Assembly (NCBI GenBank): GCA_963851295.1
Contig: CAWKOS010000001.1
Coordinates: forward strand, 1,116,001 to 1,180,000
Reading direction: 5' to 3'
Source: JAOPZW01 sp963851295
GTDB taxonomy: Bacteria; Actinomycetota; Thermoleophilia; Solirubrobacterales; Solirubrobacteraceae
Length of the DNA: 64,000 nucleotides
Positions 53,694 to 62,213 of this stretch are shown in pieces. Under the pieces are notes generated by a model. That model did not search any database. It was not told the DNA's origin and saw nothing but the letters and a program-made list of their open reading frames with translations. Within the stretch, counting starts at the first letter, position 1. Each line of letters begins with the position of its first letter. A program made the translations under genes and the position numbers.

Positions 53694-54493
53694 CGACGGG
53701 CGGAGGGAGTGCCCGCCGTGGGAGCGACGGCGACTGTCGCGGCCGCGTCGGCGCCGGGGCGTGCCGGGCGGCGTCTGCGCCGCACGAGGCCGCCGACCGG
53801 GAGCGCCGAGGCGACAAGGGCGAGGGCCGGGTAGGCGGGCCAAGGGAGGTGGTGCGGCGGCGCGTCGGGTCGCGGGGCGGGCGCCGCGGCCGGGGCGAGG
53901 GCGGGCGGTCGGGGGTGGCGCGGGCGGGAGCGCCGGCGCGGGCGGGGCGCCGGACCGAGGGCGGGCGGCATTCGGCCGTCGCCGCGCAGGAGCGTGAGCG
54001 GGTCGAGGTAGCCGCGGCGATCGGCGGCGCGGCGGGCGCCGAGGCGCACCACGCCGCGCGGCCCGACGGTGCCGAGCTGCGTTCCCATCACGACGCGCGC
54101 GGCGCGGCGCACCGTGAGGCGGCCGAGGCCGAGGTAGGTCGCGGCGAGCGGCCCGCAGCGGACCGTGACCGCCAGGTCGCCACGCGGCAGCGCGCCCGCG
54201 AAGGTCACGCGCCCGGCGCACGCCGCGCGGACGACGGCACCGGGCGCGCCGGCGATGTCGACCCCGCGGCGTTGGCCGCGGGCGAAGGGCGTGCGCGGAG
54301 TGAGGCGGAAGGCGCCGACGACCGCGCCGGGGAGCGGCCAGCGCCAGGCGGCCGCGGTGGGCTGGGGTCGGGCCGCGGCGGCGCGGGTCGCGGGCCCGGC
54401 CCCCCACGCTCCCCGCGGCGCCAGCAGCAGCGCCACGAACGCGCACGCGGCGGCCAGCGAGGCGAGGACGATCGGATGCGGGCGTGGGGGCAT
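53690..54493 (-). CDS. degenerate M23/LytM peptidase-like secreted protein
   Basis: A signal peptide (residues 1-32) precedes a LytM-like beta domain: WRWPLPGAVVGAFRLTP, RGVDIAGAPGAVVRAACAGR and the final GYLDPLTLLRGDGR are standard for actinobacterial M23 proteins. The zinc ligands are mostly lost: the His of HxGVD is Arg, and the HxH motif region reads VVRLGARRAAD. A Pro/Arg linker and a C-terminal membrane helix (ALALVASALPVGGLV) follow. A non-catalytic wall-binding or amidase-activating role, as in EnvC-type proteins, is more likely than cleavage. The ATG is at 54493. Confidence 0.82.
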   Translation of the reverse strand: MPPRPHPIVLASLAAACAFVALLLAPRGAWGAGPATRAAAARPQPTAAAWRWPLPGAVVGAFRLTPRTPFARGQRRGVDIAGAPGAVVRAACAGRVTFAGALPRGDLAVTVRCGPLAATYLGLGRLTVRRAARVVMGTQLGTVGPRGVVRLGARRAADRRGYLDPLTLLRGDGRMPPALGPAPRPRRRSRPRHPRPPALAPAAAPAPRPDAPPHHLPWPAYPALALVASALPVGGLVRRRRRPARPGADAAATVAVAPTAGTPSARR

Positions 54494-54631
54494 GCGGCGA
54501 CGGTACGGGCGCCGGGCCCGCATCCAGGCCGGAGCGCGTGAGTTGGTGCAAGCGCTGCGCTAATCCGACTCGGTCCTCGTGCGTTACTGCCTGCGCTCGA
54601 GCCGCTCGACGCGGGCAGAGTCTGGTGATTC

Positions 54632-55057
54632 TCACTCTCCGGGCTGGGCGGGCACCACGGTCACCGGGCAGTGGGCGCGGTGCAGCAGCTCGTGGGAGGT
54701 GCTGCCCAGCGCCCCGCGCAGCGAGCTGAAGCCACGTGAGCCGACGACGATCTCGTCGGCTTCGCGCACCTCTGCGACCTTGGCGATCGCCACGGCCGGA
54801 TGGTCGCCGATCAGCTCGAGCTCGACCGTGACGCCCGGCAGCTCGGGGAGGCCGGCGAGTACGTCCTGCCCGACCTGCTTGTGTTGCCCGACCACGCGGT
54901 CGTAGGCGTTGCCGCTCTTCATCGCGCCAGGCAGGTCGTAGGCGTAGACGATGTAGAGCATGCCCCCTTCGGCGCGCTCGGCGGCAAGGTCCAACGCGCG
55001 GCGCGCCGTGGCCGACCCGTCGTAGCCGACAACGACCGTTCGAGGGGAGGCGGTCAC
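54632..55057 (-). CDS. universal stress protein (UspA family)
   Basis: The 141-residue protein has the Usp fold: RTVVVGYDGSATARRALDLA at the start and the ATP-binding signature VVGSRGFSSLRGALGSTSHE (G-2x-G-9x-G-S/T) near the C-terminus, then HCPVTVVP. It should bind ATP and dimerise. I prefer the GTG at 55057 to a start at 55234, whose extra sequence looks like untranslated leader. Confidence 0.92.
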   Translation of the reverse strand: MTASPRTVVVGYDGSATARRALDLAAERAEGGMLYIVYAYDLPGAMKSGNAYDRVVGQHKQVGQDVLAGLPELPGVTVELELIGDHPAVAIAKVAEVREADEIVVGSRGFSSLRGALGSTSHELLHRAHCPVTVVPAQPGE

Positions 55058-55248
55058 TGGACGGCTCCCGAGAGCGCGAACGCGGGAACGCTGATGACCG
55101 TGATGCTCGGCGCGAAGTGCATGCTGCCGCCCTAGGGCCATCATCCGCATCCAGCGGCCCTCAGTCAACCGGACCGCCTCGCTCACACCCCAGCCCTGCC
55201 ATGCGTTGGTAGACCGGCGGCGCCCCGGGGGCAAGGGGCCGCCTACAG

Positions 55249-56073
55249 CTATGCGCTTGATTGCTTCGCTTGAGTCAGCGCGCGATACAGCGCATTTGCG
55301 CTCGTTCCCGTGAGCTCGGCCACCACCGACGCGGCGGGCCGGGGCCGGGCGCCGGCGTCGTCCACCAACCGCCGTACGGCGGCCAGCGCCGGGCCCAGGT
55401 CGGCCTCGGCGTCGGGCGCGCCGCCGATCACGAGCACGACCTCCCCCCGCGGCGGCTCCTGCGCGTACCGCGCCGCCAGCGAGGCGGCGTCGCCGCGCAC
55501 GACCTCCTCGTGGATCTTGGTCAGCTCACGGCAGACCGCCACCTCACGCGCCCCGTCCACCGACGCGAGCGCCGCCAGGGAAGCCGCCACCCGCCGCGGC
55601 GACTCGAACGCCACGACGACCTCCGGCGAGGCGAAGACCTCCAGCAGCGCCCCACGCTTGCGCGGCAGGAACCCCACGAACCGCCACGTCGAGGCCTCCA
55701 TCCCCGACGCCACCAGCGCCGCAAGCGCCGCGCTCGGCCCGGGCAGCACCTCGACCTCCAGCCCCGCCGCCATGCACGCCTGCACGAGCACGAGCCCCGG
55801 GTCGCTGACCAGAGGCATCCCGGCGTCGCTGACCAGGGCGACGACGGCGCCGGCCCGCATGCGCTCGACCAGCCGCGGCGCCACCCGGCGCTCGGCGTGG
55901 GCGTCGTAGCGCACGCGCTCGGCCGACACCCCGTAGCGGTCGAGCAGCACCTTCGTCGTGCGCGTGTCCTCGCAGGCGATCACGTCCGCCTCGCGCAGCG
56001 CGGAGAGCACGCGCAAGGTGACGTCCTCGAGGTTCCCGATCGGCGTCGGGCAGACCACCAGCCGGCCGCTCAA
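55249..56073 (-). CDS. rsmI: 16S rRNA (cytidine1402-2'-O)-methyltransferase
   Basis: The 274-residue tetrapyrrole-methylase-fold enzyme has VVCPTPIGNLEDVTLR, ACEDTRTTKVLLDRYG, ALVSDAGMPLVSDPG (SAM site) and FVGFLPRKRG. It modifies the ribosomal P-site region. A TTG start at 56073 forms a TTGA overlap with the ROK kinase gene stop. Confidence 0.95.
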   Translation of the reverse strand: MSGRLVVCPTPIGNLEDVTLRVLSALREADVIACEDTRTTKVLLDRYGVSAERVRYDAHAERRVAPRLVERMRAGAVVALVSDAGMPLVSDPGLVLVQACMAAGLEVEVLPGPSAALAALVASGMEASTWRFVGFLPRKRGALLEVFASPEVVVAFESPRRVAASLAALASVDGAREVAVCRELTKIHEEVVRGDAASLAARYAQEPPRGEVVLVIGGAPDAEADLGPALAAVRRLVDDAGARPRPAASVVAELTGTSANALYRALTQAKQSSA

Positions 56074-57038
56074 CCGACCAGCACCCCGGCCAGGTCGAGC
56101 GCCATGCACGCCGCGCCGAGCATCCCCGACTCGGCGCCGAAGCGCGCGGAGACGATCCGCACGTCCTCGCGGTTGATCGGCAGCGCGCGCTCGGCGACGA
56201 CCTCGCGCGCCGGGGCGAGCAGCAGCTCGCCCGCGGCGATCGCCCCGCCCCCGACGACCACGACCTCGGGGTTGAAGATGTTCGTGAGCGTCACGATGCC
56301 GAGCCCCAGCCGGCGCCCCATCAACGTCATGACCTCGAGCGACGCCTCGTCGCCGTCGTGGGCCAGCTCGGTCACGAGCGCGCCCGAGATGTCGCGCCCC
56401 GACGCCAGCGCCCGCCCCAGCGGGCCCGAAGGATCCAACCGCGCGAGCCGCAGCCCCTCGACCCCGATCGCGTGCCCCGAGACCAGCGCCTCCAGGCAGC
56501 CGTGGTTCGGGCAGCGCCCCGGGCACGGCGGCCCGTCGGAGTCGACCATGATGTGGCCGAGCTCGGCCGCTGCGCCGCGCGCGCCGTGCACGAGCCGCCC
56601 GTCGACGATCAGCCCGCCGCCGATGCCGGTGCCGAGCGTGAGCATGATCGCGTTCTGCGTCCCGCGCGCCTCGCCGCAGCGCCACTCGACGAGCATCGCC
56701 GCGTTGGCGTCGTTGTCGACCGCGACCGGCAGCCCGAGCCGCTCGGCGAGCAGGTCGCGCACGCCGACGCCGCGCAGCGGCAGGTGGTTGGAGTCCAGCG
56801 CGACGCCGGTCGCCGGGTCGACCAGGCACGGGATCCCGAGGCCGACCGCGAGCACCTCCGAGGGCGACGCGAGGACGGCCTCCTGGACGGTCTCGACGAG
56901 CTGGTCGATGAGGGCGCCGGTGTCGTCCGGACGCGCCAGTCGGTAGGCGCGATGGTGCACCTCGAGCCTCGAGTCGACCGTGCCGGCGAGCAGCTTCGTC
57001 CCTCCCAGGTCGACGCCGATCACGCAGCCGGCGGCCAT
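56070..57038 (-). CDS. ROK family sugar kinase (glucokinase-like)
   Basis: The 322-residue kinase has the phosphate loop GVDLGGTKLLAG, the substrate region VDNDANAAMLVE, TLGTGIGGGLIVDGRLVHGA, the ExGH sugar motif AAELGHIMV and the zinc motif CPGRCPNHGCLEAL. Actinobacterial glucokinases often have this form, but other hexoses are possible. The ATG at 57038 is only 22 bases from the divergent LCP start. A -10-like TATGGT eight bases before the ATG suggests a leaderless transcript. Confidence 0.92.
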   Translation of the reverse strand: MAAGCVIGVDLGGTKLLAGTVDSRLEVHHRAYRLARPDDTGALIDQLVETVQEAVLASPSEVLAVGLGIPCLVDPATGVALDSNHLPLRGVGVRDLLAERLGLPVAVDNDANAAMLVEWRCGEARGTQNAIMLTLGTGIGGGLIVDGRLVHGARGAAAELGHIMVDSDGPPCPGRCPNHGCLEALVSGHAIGVEGLRLARLDPSGPLGRALASGRDISGALVTELAHDGDEASLEVMTLMGRRLGLGIVTLTNIFNPEVVVVGGGAIAAGELLLAPAREVVAERALPINREDVRIVSARFGAESGMLGAACMALDLAGVLVG

Positions 57039-57060
57039 GATCGGCCACCATACAGGGCCG

Positions 57061-58131
57061 ATGGCGGACCCCCAGGCCCCTCCGGAGTACAAGCTCTACC
57101 GCACCCGTCCGCGCCTCCCCGGGCGTCGCAACGACGACGGATCGGTGCTCGACGAACTGCGCGAGGCGCCTCCGGGGAAGCGCCCGCGCAAGCGCATCAC
57201 GGTCGGCCGCGTCGTCAAGTGGGTGGTCCTCGCGCTCGTCGCCTGGATCGGCCTCTCGCTCGTCCTCTTCCTGATCTCCGCGCAGGTCAACCAGGACCAG
57301 GTCTCGGCCGACGCCCAGAGCCAACTGGCCGACGGCGGCGTCGGCATCGTCAAGCCCCAGACGACGCTGATCCTCGGCTCCGACCAGCGCACGGCGGGGA
57401 CGAAGGAGCCGGGCGCGAGCACGAGCGGCCCGAGCCGCAGCGACTCGATCCTGCTCGTGCGCACCGGCGGCGGCCACAGCGCCAAGCTCTCGATCCCGCG
57501 CGACACCGTCGTCGACATCCCCGGCCACGGGCGCGACAAGATCAACGCGGCCTACGCGATCGGCGGCGCCGCGCTGACCGTGCAGACGATCAAGCAGTAC
57601 CTCGGCATCCCGATCGACCACGTCTTCGAGGTCAACTTCGACAACTTCCCCGACCTCGTGAACGCGATGGGCGGCATCGACTACACGGGCGGCTGCGTCG
57701 TCTCGCGCATCAACGGCGGCTTCAAGAACGGCGGCTTCACGCTGCGCCTGCACCGTGGCACGACGCACATCGACGGCAAGCAGGCGCTCGCCCTCGCCCG
57801 CACGCGCCACAACCTGTGCAACCCGAAGGAGAACGACCTCACGCGGGCGCGGCGCCAGCAGAAGGTCATCTCGGCGATGAAGTCGCGCGTCTTCAGCCCC
57901 GCCGGCTTCATCCGCCTGCCCTTCATCTCCTGGAACGCGCCCAAGACGCTCAAGACCGACATGCGCGGCCCGGCGCTGCTGGGCTACGCGATCGGCACCG
58001 CGTTCAGCGGCGGCGCCACGACCGAGGTCCTCAAGCCCTCGGGCGGCGTCACGCTCCCCGACGGCGGGGCCGGGCTCGTCGTCAGCGACGCCGAGAAGCA
58101 GGCCGACGTGCGCCGCTTCCTCGACGGCTGA
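57061..58131 (+). CDS. LytR-CpsA-Psr (LCP) family wall polymer ligase
   Basis: The 356-residue protein has a basic cytoplasmic tail, one membrane helix (VVKWVVLALVAWIGLSLVLF) and an external LCP domain: LILGSDQR, RSDSILLVRTGGG, LSIPRDTVVDIPGHGRDKIN (catalytic/pyrophosphate-binding Asp and Arg residues) and LALARTRHNLCNPKENDLTR. It joins anionic glycopolymers to peptidoglycan. Two cysteines may form a disulphide. The ATG at 57061 is divergent from the ROK kinase. Confidence 0.94.
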   Translation: MADPQAPPEYKLYRTRPRLPGRRNDDGSVLDELREAPPGKRPRKRITVGRVVKWVVLALVAWIGLSLVLFLISAQVNQDQVSADAQSQLADGGVGIVKPQTTLILGSDQRTAGTKEPGASTSGPSRSDSILLVRTGGGHSAKLSIPRDTVVDIPGHGRDKINAAYAIGGAALTVQTIKQYLGIPIDHVFEVNFDNFPDLVNAMGGIDYTGGCVVSRINGGFKNGGFTLRLHRGTTHIDGKQALALARTRHNLCNPKENDLTRARRQQKVISAMKSRVFSPAGFIRLPFISWNAPKTLKTDMRGPALLGYAIGTAFSGGATTEVLKPSGGVTLPDGGAGLVVSDAEKQADVRRFLDG

Positions 58132-58140
58132 CGCGCGCCG

Positions 58141-58461
58141 TCAGTCCTTCTTCGCGTTGGACTTCGAGTCCGACTTCTTGGACTCGCTCTTCTTCTCGGA
58201 CGACTTCGACGACGAGTCCTTGCTCTTGGACTCGGTCTTGTCGGATCCGTCCTTGGCCGAGCGCTCGAGCTCGCGGTTGCGGCGCTTGGTCCCGTAGTCG
58301 GTGTTGTAGAAGCCCTTGCCCTTGAAGTGGACCGCCACGGGGTGGAAGACGCGCTGCACCGGCGCGGCGCAGCGTTCGCAGCTCAGCACCGGGTCGTCGG
58401 TCATCCTCTGCATGACCTCGAAGGTGTGCCCTCGCTCGCAGCGGTACTCGTAGATGGGCAT
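58141..58461 (-). CDS. FmdB family zinc-ribbon protein
   Basis: The 106-residue protein starts MPIYEYRCERGHTFEVMQRM and has a second pair LSCERCAAPVQRVFH. Three cysteines with a histidine form the FmdB zinc ribbon. Residues 48-106 are a Lys/Ser/Asp-rich disordered tail. FmdB proteins are putative regulators of unknown mechanism. A CIRCE-like inverted repeat covers the promoter and start codon, so heat-shock control is likely. It is divergent from glyS. Confidence 0.9.
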   Translation of the reverse strand: MPIYEYRCERGHTFEVMQRMTDDPVLSCERCAAPVQRVFHPVAVHFKGKGFYNTDYGTKRRNRELERSAKDGSDKTESKSKDSSSKSSEKKSESKKSDSKSNAKKD

Positions 58462-58486
58462 GGCACTCTGAGTATAGGAGTGCCAA
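58460..58486. promoter_or_regulatory. CIRCE-like HrcA operator
   Basis: The sequence has ATGGCACTC (58460-58468), nine bases, then GAGTGCCAA (58478-58486). The CIRCE consensus is TTAGCACTC-N9-GAGTGCTAA; 15 of 18 arm positions match and the spacer is exactly nine. On the minus strand the spacer holds TATACT, a good -10 for the fmdB-type gene, and the inner end touches its ATG. Binding here would block that promoter fully. glyS starts on the other side at 58525. Confidence 0.7.
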
Positions 58487-58524
58487 GGGGCGGCAGACCG
58501 CGGCTGCACCGTACGATGCGGCGC

Positions 58525-59889
58525 ATGGCCGAAGACGCCGTGACCATGGACAAGATCGTGGCGCTGTGCAAGCGCCGGGGCCTGATCTTCCCCGCTTCGG
58601 AGATCTACGGCGGCATCGCCAACACCTACGACTACGGGCACTACGGGGTCCTGCTCAAGCGCAACGTGATCGACGCGTGGTGGCAGGCGATGATCGGCGA
58701 TCGCAACGACATCGTGGCCCTGGACTCGGCGATCATCCAGCACCCGCGCACGTGGGAGGCCAGCGGCCACCTCGCCGGCTTCACCGACCCGCTCGTCGAC
58801 TGCAAGACCTGCGGGCGGCGCTTCCGCGCCGACCACCTGGCCGAGCTGGCGTGCGGGCGCAAGCCGTCCAAGCACCCCGGCGAGACGCCCGAGTGCGACC
58901 TCACCGAGGCGCGCGAGTTCAACCTCATGTTCGAGACGACGATCGGCCCCGTGAAAGAGGCCGGCGCGACCGTCTACCTGCGCCCCGAGACCGCGCAGGG
59001 CATCTTCCTGGACTTCAAGACCGTGCTCGGCTTCGCGCGCAAGAAGCCGCCGTTCGGCATCGCGCAGGTCGGCAAGTCGTTTCGCAACGAGATCACGCCC
59101 GGCAACTTCATCTTCCGCACGCTGGAGTTCGAGCAGATGGAGATGGAGTTCTTCGTACCGCCCGACCAGGCGCAGCGGTGGCACGAGCACTGGCTCAAGG
59201 AGCGCATAGACTGGTACGTGCGCCTCGGCATCCGGCCCGATCACCTGCGGCTGCGCCCCCACGACGCCGACGAGCTCAGCCACTACTCGAGCGCTACGAG
59301 CGACGTCGAGTACCTGTATCCGATCGGCTGGTCCGAGCTCGAGGGGATCGCCAACCGCGGGGACTTCGACCTCACCCAGCACGCGAAGTTCTCGGGGGAG
59401 AAGCTCGAGTACTTCGACACCGCCTCGGGCGAGCGCTACGTCCCGCACGTGATCGAGCCGGCCGCCGGCGTCGGGCGCACGGTGCTCGCCGCGCTGTGCG
59501 ACGCCTACGACGAGGACGACGTCGGCGGTGGCAACCGGACCGTGCTGCGCCTGCACCCACGGCTGGCGCCGATCAAGGTGGCCGTCCTGCCGGTCGTGTC
59601 CAAGGACGGCCTCGCCGAGCGCGCGCAGGAGGTGTTCGAGCTCCTGCGCGGCCAGATGCAGGCCGAGTACGACGAGGGCGGCTCGATCGGCAAGCGCTAT
59701 CGCCGCCAGGACGAGATCGGCACGCCCTACGGCGTCACCATCGACCACCAGACGCTCGAGGACGGGACGGTCACCGTGCGCGACCGCGACTCGCTCGCGC
59801 AAGAGCGGGTGACCATCGACGAGCTGCCCGGGGTGCTCGGCGCCCGCCTGGCCGCGCCCTGGCAGACGCCGAAGCTGGCCACCGGCTGA
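58525..59889 (+). CDS. glyS: glycyl-tRNA synthetase (dimeric type)
   Basis: The 454-residue class II synthetase has GLIFPASEIYGGIANTYDYG, a zinc-type insertion with CKTCGRRF, motif 2 region YLRPETAQGIF followed by VGKSFRNEITPG, and GDFDLTQHAKFSGE. The C-terminal anticodon domain starts at PIKVAVLPV. A TACGAT -10 at 58512-58517 lies seven bases before the ATG at 58525, which points to a leaderless transcript and favours this start over the ATG at 58516. Confidence 0.94.
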   Translation: MAEDAVTMDKIVALCKRRGLIFPASEIYGGIANTYDYGHYGVLLKRNVIDAWWQAMIGDRNDIVALDSAIIQHPRTWEASGHLAGFTDPLVDCKTCGRRFRADHLAELACGRKPSKHPGETPECDLTEAREFNLMFETTIGPVKEAGATVYLRPETAQGIFLDFKTVLGFARKKPPFGIAQVGKSFRNEITPGNFIFRTLEFEQMEMEFFVPPDQAQRWHEHWLKERIDWYVRLGIRPDHLRLRPHDADELSHYSSATSDVEYLYPIGWSELEGIANRGDFDLTQHAKFSGEKLEYFDTASGERYVPHVIEPAAGVGRTVLAALCDAYDEDDVGGGNRTVLRLHPRLAPIKVAVLPVVSKDGLAERAQEVFELLRGQMQAEYDEGGSIGKRYRRQDEIGTPYGVTIDHQTLEDGTVTVRDRDSLAQERVTIDELPGVLGARLAAPWQTPKLATG

Positions 59890-59898
59890 GCCGCTCCC

Positions 59899-60813
59899 GT
59901 GGCCGTCGCCGCGCGCCGCGCCGTCGCGCTGCCGACCGCGATCGCCGTCGCGCTCGGCGCGGCGCTCGCCGTGCAGTCTTACGTCAACGGCCGGCTGGCG
60001 CAGTCGCTGGGCTCCGCGGAGCTCGCCGCCGCGGTCAACAACGCGGTCGGGCTCCTCGCGCTGGGCGCCATCGCGACGGCGATCGGCGCCGTCCCGCGCG
60101 CGCTGCGCGCGTGGCCGGGGGTGCGCCCGTGGTACCTGCTCGGCGGGCTGGGCGGCGCGATGTACGTCATCGCGGGCGCGTGGGGCGCCCCCGAGGTCGG
60201 CGTCGCGCTGCTGAGCATCGCGCTCGTCTGCGGCCAGACGGCGGGGAGCCTCGCCGCCGACAGCCTCGGGCTGAGCCCGGCCGGCCGCCAGGCCGTGACC
60301 GCCGGGCGCGTCGCGGGCGTCGTGCTCACGATCGCGGCGGTGGTCGCGTCGGCCTTCGGGGCGCGGGCGAACCTGCACGTCGCGGTCCTCGCCTTCACCG
60401 TCGTGGCGGGCGTCGCCACCGCGCTGCAGCAGGCGGCCAACGGCCACCTCGCCCGCGCCACCGGCGAGCCCTTCTTCGCGGGCGCGGTGAACTTCGCGGT
60501 CGGCTTCGTGGCGCTGCTGGCGGTCGCCGCGATCGCGACGAGCCTGTCGGCGCCCAACGGCTGGTCGGGGCCGCCGCTGGAGTACCTGGGCGGCCTCATC
60601 GGCGCCACCATCGCGACGACGATGGCGGTCATCGTCTCGCGCCTCGGCGTCCTGCGGCTGATCCTCGCGATGACCGCGGGGCAGACCCTCGGCGGCCTGG
60701 GCCTGGACCTCATCGCGCCGGCGCGCGGCGAGAGCGTGACCGCCGGGACCGTGCTCGGCGTCGCGCTGGCCTTCGCCGCGGTGCTCGCGAGCGGGCGCGG
60801 CCGGCGACTGTGA
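59899..60813 (+). CDS. DMT superfamily (YdcZ-type) membrane transporter
   Basis: The 304-residue protein has about ten hydrophobic helices in two repeated halves; each half has a Q-x-x-x-N-G-x-L motif (VQSYVNGRLAQSLG, LQQAANGHLARATG), typical of the duplicated YdcZ/DUF606 family. A small-molecule exporter is expected; the substrate is unknown. The GTG start is nine bases after glyS. Its stop lies in the first palindrome upstream of the next gene. Confidence 0.86.
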   Translation: MAVAARRAVALPTAIAVALGAALAVQSYVNGRLAQSLGSAELAAAVNNAVGLLALGAIATAIGAVPRALRAWPGVRPWYLLGGLGGAMYVIAGAWGAPEVGVALLSIALVCGQTAGSLAADSLGLSPAGRQAVTAGRVAGVVLTIAAVVASAFGARANLHVAVLAFTVVAGVATALQQAANGHLARATGEPFFAGAVNFAVGFVALLAVAAIATSLSAPNGWSGPPLEYLGGLIGATIATTMAVIVSRLGVLRLILAMTAGQTLGGLGLDLIAPARGESVTAGTVLGVALAFAAVLASGRGRRL

Positions 60814-60845
60814 CGACCGTCACACTCGTACTGACCGAACGGTCA
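60809..60845. promoter_or_regulatory. tandem palindromic operators
   Basis: Two palindromes lie just before the R2-like gene: TGTGACG-AC-CGTCACA (60809-60824) and TGACCG-AA-CGGTCA (60832-60845). Their centres are 22 bases apart, two helical turns, so they face the same side of DNA. Each has the size of a TetR-family site. They differ in sequence, which suggests two regulators or one with relaxed spacing. No regulator gene is adjacent. Confidence 0.6.
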
Positions 60846-60860
60846 ATAGGCTGCCGGGGT

Positions 60861-62132
60861 ATGGCCGTCCCCGTTGCGTCCTCGGTCACCGACGCGATCA
60901 CCTACGACGACCTCTACGCGCGCTGGGAGCGGGGCAACTGGCGGGCCACCGAGATCGACTTCAGCCAGGACGCCGTCGACTGGCGCGAGCGCCTGACCGA
61001 CGAGCAGCGGCGCGGCGCGCTGTGGCTCTACACGCTCTTCTTCCATGGCGAGGACTCGGTCACCGACAACCTGTCGCCCTACATCGACGCGGCCCCGCTG
61101 GAGGAGCAGAAGTACTTCCTCACCACGCAGCAGGTCGACGAGGCGCGCCACGCGGTCTTCTTCAAGCGCTTCATGCACGAGGTCGTCGGCGCCGGCGACG
61201 GGACGATGGCCGGCGGCCTGCGCGCCACGGCGAGCCAGATCACCTGGGGCCATCGGCAGGTCTTCGGTCGCCTCGACCGGATGGCCGACGAGCTGCGCCG
61301 CGACCGCTCGAAGACCAAGCTCGCCGCGGCGGTCACGCTCTACCACCTCGTGGTCGAGGCCTCGCTCGCCCAGCCCGGCCAGCACATGATCGAGGCCTCG
61401 CTCGAGGAGCTCGACGTGCTCCCCGGCTTCCGCGCGGGGATGCGCAACGTCTCGCTCGACGAGCAGCGCCACATCGGCTTCGGGGTCAAGCTCCTCGCCG
61501 ACCTCTACCGCGAGGACCCCGGGCCGATCCAGGAGGCCATCGTCGGCCTCATCAAGGAGGTCCTGTCGTGGACCTCGGCGGTCGCCAAGCCGCCCAATTG
61601 GGACCGCTCGTACACCGAGTGCTTCGGCTTCACGCTCGAGGACCTCGGGGAGGCGGGCGCGACGTCGATCGAGCAGCGCCTGCGCGCGGTCGGCCTGCCG
61701 CTGGAGACGATTCCCGGCTTCCCCATGCCGATGGACCTGCCGCCGCGCGAGCGCGCGCGCCGCGGGCAGATGCTGCTGCGCGCCGGCCTGATCGGCCCCG
61801 GCGACGAGGGCGTCGTCCAGGACCCAGAGGCGATCGAGATCATGTTCGACACGATCCGCCGCACCGCGATCACCGACGCGGTGAGGCCCGGCACGACGAT
61901 CGAGTGGGACTTCGCCGACGCCGACCCGTGGCACGTCGTGCTCGACAACGGCGGCTCGCGCGCGGTTCCGGGCCGCGCCGGCGCGCCCGACCTCACGCTG
62001 CGCGTGCGCTTCGCCGACTGGGCCGACGTGATGGCCGGCCGCAGCGACCCGCGCTCGCTCATGCTGCGCCGGCGGCTACGGCCGAAGGGCAGCCCGCGGG
62101 TGCTGCTGGCGTTGCCGAAGGTCTTCGGGTAG
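60861..62132 (+). CDS. R2-like di-metal (ferritin-like) protein fused to SCP2 sterol-carrier domain
   Basis: Residues 1-300 form a ribonucleotide-reductase R2-like four-helix bundle. All six metal ligands are present: Glu64 (HGEDSV), Glu94 and His97 (DEARH), Glu166 (LVVEAS), Glu201 and His204 (DEQRH). Residues ~310-423 match an SCP2 lipid-binding domain (TTIEWDFADADPWHVVLDNG, APDLTLRVRFADWADVMAGR). The R2 half is closer in style to R2-like ligand-binding oxidases than to NrdB, and no NrdA is present. An oxidase acting on a bound lipid is a good hypothesis. The ATG at 60861 follows two palindromes. Confidence 0.87.
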   Translation: MAVPVASSVTDAITYDDLYARWERGNWRATEIDFSQDAVDWRERLTDEQRRGALWLYTLFFHGEDSVTDNLSPYIDAAPLEEQKYFLTTQQVDEARHAVFFKRFMHEVVGAGDGTMAGGLRATASQITWGHRQVFGRLDRMADELRRDRSKTKLAAAVTLYHLVVEASLAQPGQHMIEASLEELDVLPGFRAGMRNVSLDEQRHIGFGVKLLADLYREDPGPIQEAIVGLIKEVLSWTSAVAKPPNWDRSYTECFGFTLEDLGEAGATSIEQRLRAVGLPLETIPGFPMPMDLPPRERARRGQMLLRAGLIGPGDEGVVQDPEAIEIMFDTIRRTAITDAVRPGTTIEWDFADADPWHVVLDNGGSRAVPGRAGAPDLTLRVRFADWADVMAGRSDPRSLMLRRRLRPKGSPRVLLALPKVFG

Positions 62133-62213
62133 GGCGTCCGCCGGACGCTTCTCCGCGGTGCGTGGCGGCGCGGCGCGGCCAGGCACCGAGGGAGGCTGAG
62201 CCGCCGCGACTGC

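Noticed and set aside
54494..54631. Possible RNA gene in the gap between the LytM-like and stress-protein genes
   Set aside because: No cloverleaf, T-arm motif or strong hairpin could be found by eye.
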